A DNA stretch of 7,009 nucleotides from contig JACQWN010000646.1 in the NCBI GenBank assembly GCA_016209245.1, positions 1-7,009 on the forward strand. The letters run 5' to 3'. The notes beneath the pieces were generated by a model. That model did not search any database. It was not told where the DNA came from and saw only the letters and a list, made by a program, of their open reading frames with translations. The DNA comes from Bacteroidia bacterium. GTDB lineage: Bacteria; Bacteroidota; Bacteroidia; Bacteroidales; BM523. Both the position numbers and the translations under genes were made by a program. Positions 1 through 5,234 of the stretch are shown piece by piece (positions within the stretch are counted from its first letter, which is position 1; the number at the start of each line of letters is the position of its first letter).

Positions 1-9
1 TAAATTTTA

Positions 10-17
10 TACCTTTG
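10..17 (+). promoter_or_regulatory. possible Bacteroidota -7 promoter element (TACCTTTG)
   Basis: TACCTTTG matches the Bacteroidota housekeeping -7 consensus TAnnTTTG at all fixed positions. The matching -33 TTTG element would lie outside the window, so the promoter cannot be confirmed. If used, it would give a leader of about 130 nt before the damaged SPOR-protein gene that follows. The motif is short and common by chance in AT-rich DNA. Confidence 0.3.
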
Positions 18-154
18 AAAATTGAACGAATCTTTTGTCCCTATTTTAGGCGATCGTTTTACTTGACAACGATTACAGCGATAAAGGTACAGCAATATTG
101 CTTAACATTCGCATAAAGTTTTCAGATTTTATCAACAGCAAGCCCTTGAAAATA
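18..154 (+). other. leader/intergenic stretch with small palindromes
   Basis: No convincing coding sequence is visible here. The longest open stretch on the plus strand, from the left edge to the TAA at 114-116, has no family resemblance. The region contains a perfect 12-bp palindrome, AGCAATATTGCT, at 91-102. It also has a weak 6-bp stem, ATCGTT at 53-58 with AACGAT at 68-73. Either could be an operator or chance. I recognise no known riboswitch fold. Confidence 0.3.
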
Positions 155-173
155 ATGAATTTTTAGAGTATTC

Positions 174-1478
174 GTGCAAACACTAATTAATCTGTTATTA
201 GTCTTTGTTTTACTTCTGGCAGGTGATGTATTGATTACAGTTGATGCGCCATCTGAGGTTGAAGCCGGAAGTGAATTTATCGTATCGGTAACTATTAGTA
301 AAAACGATTCAATGTATTTAGCAAGGTATTTGCAGGAGTTACCCATCGGAGTTACAGCTAAAGTTCAGGAACCTGCCGAAGGAACATTTTATTTTGAATT
401 TCAAAATGTAAAAATAATCTGGGGTCCTAACGGCTTACCACCAGGACAGGAATTTACAATTATGTATACAGTGCATGTAAATAAATCATTCAGCGGAGAG
501 ATTAATTTTGGAGGAATGTTTACCTATTCCGATGAAGCGGGAAAAAGATACATAGCTCAACCAGGCATTCCAAAAACGACAATTGTAAAAGCAGGTACTA
601 ATGAACCTGAACCTACTGATGTTATTGTAACAAATAATAATTTACCGGCAAAAACAACCACCGGAATAAAAGCTGGAAAAAAACTCCTTCTTATTAATGA
701 CAAGACGGCAAAGCTGACCATTAAAATCAATAAAAGCGATTTGAGCAATTTTATGAAATATAGCGATTCTGTTCCGGAAGGATGCGAGGCAAATGCTGTT
801 GAGACAGGCGGTGGAATATTCACTGTTGAAGAAAATACCTATAAAGTTGTCTGGAATTCTTTGCCTGCCGATTCAGTCATTAAAGTAGTTATTCTGATAA
901 CATCGAAAGATAATGGAAACTTATTACATTTGTCAAACCACACCGGAGAGATTTCATATATGGACGGAGAAGGAATTACTACTGAAAATTTAGCATACAA
1001 TAATGAAAATAAGGAGCAGTTTATTGAAGATGCGGAGAAAGCCGGATATCATAAACAACCAATGGATGCTTCTTCTTTAGTTGATTTGAAACATAACAAA
1101 AATCTGATGGAAACCCACAATTCAAACAATATAAGCAAGAACTCTTATACTTCCAAAATAAGTAAAATTCCTGAGCCTGAGACATGGCTTAAATACAAGG
1201 TTCAGATATGCGCTTTGTTGAAATACCGTAATGCCCGAGTTGTAAAACGTGCACGGAGATATTCAATGAATGATAAAGTCGAGCTGTTTTCACATCAGGG
1301 TTGGTATAAATATACAGTCGGAGACTTCGTATTATATAACCAAGCGCGTGAATATCGCGAAAAAGTATAGCAAACTTCAGAGGCAACTGATGCATTTGTT
1401 GCCGCTTATAATTTTGGAGAAAGAATTTCAGTTCAGGAAGCTTTGATGTTATCGAATGAACCTTGGAGACCTTTTTAA
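174..1478 (+). pseudogene. damaged SPOR-domain secreted protein, paralogue 1 (in-frame TAG)
   Basis: This is the first of three tandem paralogues. The open part runs from GTG 174 to the TAG at 1368-1370 (398 aa). The same frame continues for 35 codons to TAA 1476-1478, and that tail (DAFVAAYN...SNEPWRPF) matches the end of the copy at 2425-3738. The TAG aligns with TGG (Trp402) there, so it is a nonsense mutation cutting the SPOR domain. Domains counted from GTG: hydrophobic segment about 4-16; repeat domain 1 about 18-138; repeat domain 2 about 168-275; polar linker about 290-335; SPOR-like domain from about 340 (YKVQICAL, then GWYKYTVG). The start is also odd. ATG 155 reads MNF and then stops at TAG 164-166. 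Removing one T from the T5 run at 160-164 would join it in frame as MNFRVFVQTL, which aligns with the MIKY starts of the paralogues. Otherwise GTG 174 is the start, with a shortened signal. The rest of the frame is intact, so decay looks recent. A truncated product is still possible. Confidence 0.75.
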
Positions 1479-1491
1479 GTTACCAATTGGT

Positions 1492-1731
1492 TCATTCAAT
1501 CTTAATACTTTTTTGATATAGAATCTCAGGGTCAAAATCAGCTTCGTTTTCCCATTCAATAGTGTCAAAGTTCTTCCGAACAGTTTTGAACATTTTTATA
1601 TCTTTTAATTCCTTGAATATTCCAAAATTAAGATAAGGTTTCATATCGAATAGTCTTTTTTCTCCATTTTCGAATACCAGAAGTAGATGATAATTGCCCT
1701 GTGGTTTAACGTCTTTTATTGCTAAATACAT
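1492..1731 (-). CDS. DUF2442 family small protein
   Basis: A 79-residue protein in the size range of DUF2442. Family-like features are the opening MYLAIKDVKP, the hydrophobic LLLVFENGEKRLFDM strand pair (about 16-30) leading into KPYL, a FKELKD segment (39-44), and the C-terminal WENEADFDPEILY (60-72). No signal peptide or membrane segment is visible, so it is probably cytoplasmic. It starts 6 nt after the stop of the DUF4160 gene and is probably cotranscribed with it. It converges on the end of the damaged SPOR gene, leaving only 13 nt between the stops. From general knowledge, DUF2442 and DUF4160 genes are commonly adjacent and have been suspected of forming toxin-antitoxin-like pairs. The biochemical function is not established from this sequence. 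Confidence 0.85.
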   Translation of the reverse strand: MYLAIKDVKPQGNYHLLLVFENGEKRLFDMKPYLNFGIFKELKDIKMFKTVRKNFDTIEWENEADFDPEILYQKSIKIE

Positions 1732-1737
1732 CTTAAT

Positions 1738-2004
1738 TTATTTTAAAGGTTCTACTTTGTATGGTTTTTCTCCATTCTGACATAATTCCCAATCAGCCAG
1801 TAATTCGTCACGATATAATTCAATCCACGCCTGTATCAGACGTAATTGCTTTGTTGGCATTTTTCCTTCCATCAATTCGCCGTCAAGTATATTAATTTTG
1901 GATGAAAAGTCTTGATAATATGCATGTACATGAGGCGGATTATGCTCTTTGGGCGCATAATACATCCTAATAATTATACCGAAAAACATCGAAATCGTTG
2001 GCAT
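1738..2004 (-). CDS. DUF4160 family small protein
   Basis: An 88-residue protein with the DUF4160 signature. It begins MPTISMFFGIIIRMYY, followed by the diagnostic EHNPPHVHAYY (20-30), a short beta segment, GKMPTKQL (47-54), and the helix WIELYRDELLADWE (60-73). The first ATG is preferred because family members typically start MPxIS. It is probably cytoplasmic, with no export signal. It is the first gene of a two-gene minus-strand unit with the DUF2442 gene, with a good promoter candidate just upstream. DUF4160 proteins occur beside DUF2442 proteins in many bacteria and the pair behaves like an accessory module. A toxin-antitoxin role is a guess from size and pairing, not shown by the sequence. 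Confidence 0.88.
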   Translation of the reverse strand: MPTISMFFGIIIRMYYAPKEHNPPHVHAYYQDFSSKINILDGELMEGKMPTKQLRLIQAWIELYRDELLADWELCQNGEKPYKVEPLK

Positions 2005-2018
2005 ATTAAATTTTTCCC

Positions 2019-2050
2019 CAAAAATATAAAAAATTTTTTATTTATCTCAA
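2019..2050 (-). promoter_or_regulatory. likely promoter of the DUF4160-DUF2442 pair
   Basis: Reading the minus strand, TATTTTTG (2026-2019) fits the Bacteroidota -7 element TAnnTTTG exactly. A TTG (2050-2048) lies 21 nt upstream, where the -33 element is expected. The start codon of the DUF4160 gene is 14 nt beyond the -7 box, so the leader would be only about 10 nt. Spacing and orientation fit well, but both motifs are short and AT-rich. Confidence 0.5.
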
Positions 2051-2424
2051 TTCGGTTACTTTTTAATTGTATGTTACTTACAATTTATAATAAAACCAAC
2101 CTGAAAAATTGTTGAAAACGTTATAATTTTTTTCTACTTTCCTGATTATTAGCCCTTTTTAGAAAAATTTTAAATTGTTGATAATGAATATATATCTGAT
2201 GGAACGGCAGGTAGTTTTTGTATTAATTTGGACTGAAAATTTGTTACTTAAAAAAGATAATACCCAAAGAAATCAGATTTGTAAAAATAATTTTAATCTA
2301 AATATCAACAAATATCTTTTAATATCAATTAATATCAGATATTTATTGATATTTGCTTCGCGATATTAATTTGCACTTTCGACTCTTAATTGGTGTGATT
2401 ATTTTTAATTTAATTCACTAAATT
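2051..2424. other. AT-rich intergenic region upstream of the intact SPOR paralogues
   Basis: Between the divergent DUF4160 gene and the SPOR gene at 2425 lies about 400 nt with no supported gene. Short open frames here encode low-complexity Ile/Asn/Lys/Leu-rich peptides without family resemblance. The left half (to about 2290) shows nothing I can name. The right half carries the AATATC array described separately. A near match to the -7 element, TTAATTTG at 2366-2373 (one mismatch), overlaps the last GATATT half-site. It could be the promoter of the gene at 2425, but no well-spaced -33 element is seen. Confidence 0.4.
2301..2367. repeat. phased AATATC half-site array with 33-bp palindrome
   Basis: AATATC occurs at 2301, 2311, 2321 and 2331, exactly 10 bp apart. 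Its reverse complement GATATT occurs at 2338, 2348 and 2362. The parts at 2321-2336 and 2338-2353 form an inverted repeat with 16-bp arms (15 of 16 paired) around a single A. The arrangement places all forward copies on the same face of the helix, as expected for cooperative binding of a regulator. It ends about 60 nt before the start codon of the intact SPOR gene at 2425. Alternatives are an interspersed repeat element or a purely structural hairpin. There is no following T-run that would make it a terminator. Confidence 0.7.
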
Positions 2425-3738
2425 ATGATAAAATATTTTTTATTAGCTTTCAACATCATTATTGCAATTATTTTTTTCTTTCTTGACGAAGTTTCCATAA
2501 GTGTTGATGCACCGCCGGAAGCGGCACCCGGCAGTGAAATTATTGTAACGGTTACGATAAGTAAAGGTAGCTTTCAAAATTTTTTAAGATATCAGCAGGA
2601 ATTGCCTATTGGGATTAAGGCGAAAGAACTTGAATCGAAAGGTGGAGATTTTCAGTTTGATTTACAAAAAATAAAAATTATCTGGTGGCCTGATGTTCTT
2701 CCTGTCGAATCGGATTTTACAATACAATATACGGTTCAGGTGGATAAGACTTTCAGGGGGAAGATTGATTTCGGCGGTATGATTAATTATGTTGATGGTA
2801 GCGGAAACCGGCAAAGTATTGAAGCCGGTATAACTAAAACAACAATCATCAATGGAGATGGTTATTATACTCCTTCATCCGATTCTTTATTAACCGACGT
2901 AGCTAACCCTCCTATAAAAAAGACAGAGATAAGAGCGGAAAAGAGATATACTCTCATTGATGATAAAACCGCAAAGCTGAATATAAAAATTTACAAAGGC
3001 GACTTAGACAATTTTATGAAATACAATGATTCAATTCCTACCGGATGTGAAGCCATTGCTTTGGATACTAAAGGGGGTATCTTTAAGGCGGAAGGTCGGG
3101 AATTTAAAATTTTATGGAATGTCCTGCCTCCAGATAGTATCATCGAAGTTGAAATATTGGTTACTTCAAAAGAAAACGGAAATCTTCTCAGCTTGCTAAA
3201 CTATACCGGACGAATATCTTATATGTTTGATGATGCACCTATAGTTAAAGATTTAATTATTGATGATAATAATATAGCTCAATATACCCAAGCAGCGGAG
3301 AAAGCAGGTTATAAAAAAGAAGATAAATTTTCTCCCTTAGCTGATAAAACTCCCAAGAAAGACAAAAATGGCAAAAAAAGCCGGCATGGACAGAAGGAAG
3401 TAAAGTCATCGCAAGGAGTTCGTCAGATTCCTGAACCGGAGAAAGGCATAAGATACAAAGTACAGATTTGTGCATTGCAAAAATATAAAGATGCTAAAGC
3501 TGTAAAGCGTATCAGAAAATATTCCCTTGGTGATAATGTTGAATTATTTTCACATCAGGGATGGTATAAATATACTGTGGGTTCTTTCAATATATACAAT
3601 TCAGCAAGAGATTATCGCGAAACAATCTGGCATACATCCGATGCCACCGATGCTTTCGTTGCAGCATATAATAACAGCATAAGAATAACCGTTCAAGAAG
3701 GTTTGATGTTGTCGAATGAACCCTGGCGTCCTTTTTGA
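2425..3738 (+). CDS. secreted SPOR-domain protein with two tandem repeat domains, paralogue 2
   Basis: A 437-residue intact protein. Residues 4-20 form a very hydrophobic segment, either a signal peptide or an N-terminal anchor. Two homologous domains of about 100 residues follow (about 23-142 and 172-278). Both show the pattern K-x(5,6)-(F/Y)-x-(K/R)Y, then (I/L)PxGxxA, then GxF, then K-I-(I/L)-W, then LP, and a closing Gly/Tyr-rich strand. The pattern suggests a beta-sandwich, but I do not recognise a named family. A Lys-rich linker (about 300-335) leads to a SPOR-like domain (about 343-425) with YKVQICAL, GWYKYTVGSF and DAFVAAYN...RITVQE. SPOR domains bind denuded peptidoglycan in the periplasm, so a cell-wall or division-site role is inferred. 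The start ATGATAAAATAT resembles that of the next gene. It probably forms a transcription unit with the genes downstream, reading from the region with the phased AATATC array. Confidence 0.82.
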   Translation: MIKYFLLAFNIIIAIIFFFLDEVSISVDAPPEAAPGSEIIVTVTISKGSFQNFLRYQQELPIGIKAKELESKGGDFQFDLQKIKIIWWPDVLPVESDFTIQYTVQVDKTFRGKIDFGGMINYVDGSGNRQSIEAGITKTTIINGDGYYTPSSDSLLTDVANPPIKKTEIRAEKRYTLIDDKTAKLNIKIYKGDLDNFMKYNDSIPTGCEAIALDTKGGIFKAEGREFKILWNVLPPDSIIEVEILVTSKENGNLLSLLNYTGRISYMFDDAPIVKDLIIDDNNIAQYTQAAEKAGYKKEDKFSPLADKTPKKDKNGKKSRHGQKEVKSSQGVRQIPEPEKGIRYKVQICALQKYKDAKAVKRIRKYSLGDNVELFSHQGWYKYTVGSFNIYNSARDYRETIWHTSDATDAFVAAYNNSIRITVQEGLMLSNEPWRPF

Positions 3739-3790
3739 GGGATGATTGCTTTATTATACTTCACGTGGAATAAAATGTTGCATTGTTTAT

Positions 3791-5191
3791 ATGATAAAGT
3801 ATCTTATAATTTTGTTAAATATTATCAGCATTCTTGCATATTACCTTATCTCCGGCAACGATGTGGTTATTTCTCCTAAAGTTCCGGAAGAAGTAAGAGC
3901 GGGTAATGATTTTATTATTGAAATTAATATAAAGAAAGGTAATTTGAATCAATATGCCCGTTTCATACAGGAATTACCTCCAGGATTCACCGCTTCGCCA
4001 ATAAACACACAAGGGGCAACTTTTACATTCGCTGAAAATAACGTTAAATTCACATGGATAAGCCTCCCGGAACAGAAAGAATTTACAATTTCCTATAAAG
4101 TGCATGTTGATAATAGCATTTATGGTAATTTCGCTATTTCAGGACAATTCGCCTATGTTGACCAGGATTTTGAACGGAAAGCTGTAGCATATTCCGAATG
4201 GACGACTATTCTGGTTTTAAATGATAATTATAAAGATAAAATATTCGAAGCTCAAAAAAGCAGTGAGGCAATTGCAAATTCACCTGATGAGGTCAAATGT
4301 ACAAGAAAGCGGAAAGTATCTGGAAATGAAATTATTGTTGAGCTCGAAGTTGTAAAAAACCTAAGTAAATATGTCAAGATTTATGAAATTATTCCTTCCG
4401 GTTATAATGCTACGGCAATTGAAAGTAAAGAAGGTGTCTTCTCTTATGTTAATCAAACAGCCAAATTTATGTGGCAAAATTGTCCTGAAGGCGGTTTTAA
4501 TGTTTCTTATAAACTTACTCCTGAAAGCGGAGTTTTAAATAAAGTGCCGGAGATAAAAGGTACATATTATTATATGGATATTAACCGGAAAACCCAAAGT
4601 GTATTAATTATTGACAAATCAAATCAGTCGGAGCTTCAGCTAAGCGCCGGTACGCAGTTAACAGGTTCGGAAACAATAGCCCCAACTACGACCACAACCA
4701 CAACGGAATCATCATCAGGACAACAGAAAACATCCGGCACCAATGGTACATCATCAGATGAATCATCTGACAGGACAGGGGGAAAAAAATCTGACGGCAC
4801 AATATCTGATTATAGCACATCTTCTGATAATTCCGGTAAATCAACAAAAAAAAGCACCAAGAGTTCAGCCACTTCAGGTAAAATACCAAAAATTGAATAT
4901 CACGTACAAATTTGCGCCCTGAAAATATTAAACCGTTCACCATCGTATTTTAATACAAATAAAAATTTTCTTATTCCCGGAAAAATAGTTTATGAACGAC
5001 ATAATGGATGGAATAAATTTACTATTGGAAAGTTTACAAAGTATATTGAAGCGCAGAAGTTCCGTGATGACCTTCTTCAAACAACCAATGCTCCGCAGGC
5101 GTTTATAACGGCTTATAATAAAAGCCGGAGAATCACTGTACAGGAAGCAATAATGATACAAAGCGAGAATAATCTTGCAAGTAAAAATTAG
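3791..5191 (+). CDS. secreted SPOR-domain protein with Ser/Thr-rich linker, paralogue 3
   Basis: A 466-residue protein, the most diverged of the three paralogues. The start is placed at ATG 3791 (MIKYLIILLN), because it matches the start of paralogue 2. An in-frame TTG at 3746 would add 15 residues that the paralogue lacks. The N-terminal hydrophobic segment is about 4-20. Repeat domain 1 is about 24-142 (ARFIQELPPGFTA, VKFTWISLP) and repeat domain 2 about 172-275 (YEIIPSGYNATAI, AKFMWQNCP). A linker of about 80 residues (285-365) is rich in Ser, Thr, Gly and Asp and includes seven consecutive Thr. The SPOR-like domain is about 369-453 (YHVQICAL, GWNKFTIGKF, QAFITAYN...RITVQEA). It lies 52 nt after paralogue 2 with no terminator between, so cotranscription is likely. 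The stop is TAG, which shows that TAG is a normal stop here. A periplasmic, peptidoglycan-bound location is inferred from the SPOR fold. Confidence 0.82.
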   Translation: MIKYLIILLNIISILAYYLISGNDVVISPKVPEEVRAGNDFIIEINIKKGNLNQYARFIQELPPGFTASPINTQGATFTFAENNVKFTWISLPEQKEFTISYKVHVDNSIYGNFAISGQFAYVDQDFERKAVAYSEWTTILVLNDNYKDKIFEAQKSSEAIANSPDEVKCTRKRKVSGNEIIVELEVVKNLSKYVKIYEIIPSGYNATAIESKEGVFSYVNQTAKFMWQNCPEGGFNVSYKLTPESGVLNKVPEIKGTYYYMDINRKTQSVLIIDKSNQSELQLSAGTQLTGSETIAPTTTTTTTESSSGQQKTSGTNGTSSDESSDRTGGKKSDGTISDYSTSSDNSGKSTKKSTKSSATSGKIPKIEYHVQICALKILNRSPSYFNTNKNFLIPGKIVYERHNGWNKFTIGKFTKYIEAQKFRDDLLQTTNAPQAFITAYNKSRRITVQEAIMIQSENNLASKN

Positions 5192-5219
5192 TTTCAATTT
5201 TTTTTTAATTTTACCGTTT

Positions 5220-5227
5220 TAATTTTG
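5220..5227 (+). promoter_or_regulatory. possible -7 element (TAATTTTG) before the outer-membrane protein gene
   Basis: TAATTTTG fits the Bacteroidota -7 consensus TAnnTTTG and lies 7 nt before the TTG start codon of the next gene. Transcription from it would give an almost leaderless mRNA. No good -33 TTTG is seen about 20 nt upstream; that region is a T-rich tract (T9 at 5198-5206). The gene may instead be read through from the SPOR gene upstream. Confidence 0.25.
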
Positions 5228-5234
5228 CTCATAT

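Noticed and set aside
63..91. TTGACA at 63-68 as a sigma70-type -35 box
   Set aside because: No acceptable -10 hexamer follows at about 17 nt, and Bacteroidota promoters use a different consensus.
174..1478. Reassignment of TAG to an amino acid in this organism
   Set aside because: Paralogue 3 ends with TAG at the expected place and has no conserved reading beyond it, so TAG acts as a stop here.
1454..1497. Inverted repeat GAATGAACC / GGTTCATTC spanning the convergent gene ends, with inner palindrome ACCAATTGGT
   Set aside because: Considered as a bidirectional terminator, but the 26-nt loop, the overlap with coding sequence on both sides and the lack of an adjacent T-run make it weak; the left arm encodes the SNEP residues conserved in the paralogue.
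1912..2115. Small plus-strand open frame overlapping the DUF4160 gene
   Set aside because: It is antisense to the HNPPHVHA region of a clear family member and runs into AT-rich intergenic DNA without any recognisable domain.
2175..2369. Small plus-strand open frame in the intergenic region
   Set aside because: It starts at a non-ATG codon, its product is low-complexity Asn/Ile/Leu, and its end is made of the AATATC repeat array.
3746..3790. TTG at 3746 as start of paralogue 3
   Set aside because: It adds 15 residues with no counterpart in paralogue 2, while ATG 3791 gives a matching MIKY start and a proper hydrophobic segment.
5183..5206. AAAAATT / AATTTTT stem with T-run after paralogue 3 as a terminator
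   Set aside because: The stem contains only A-T pairs and would be unstable; not enough to claim termination before the barrel gene.
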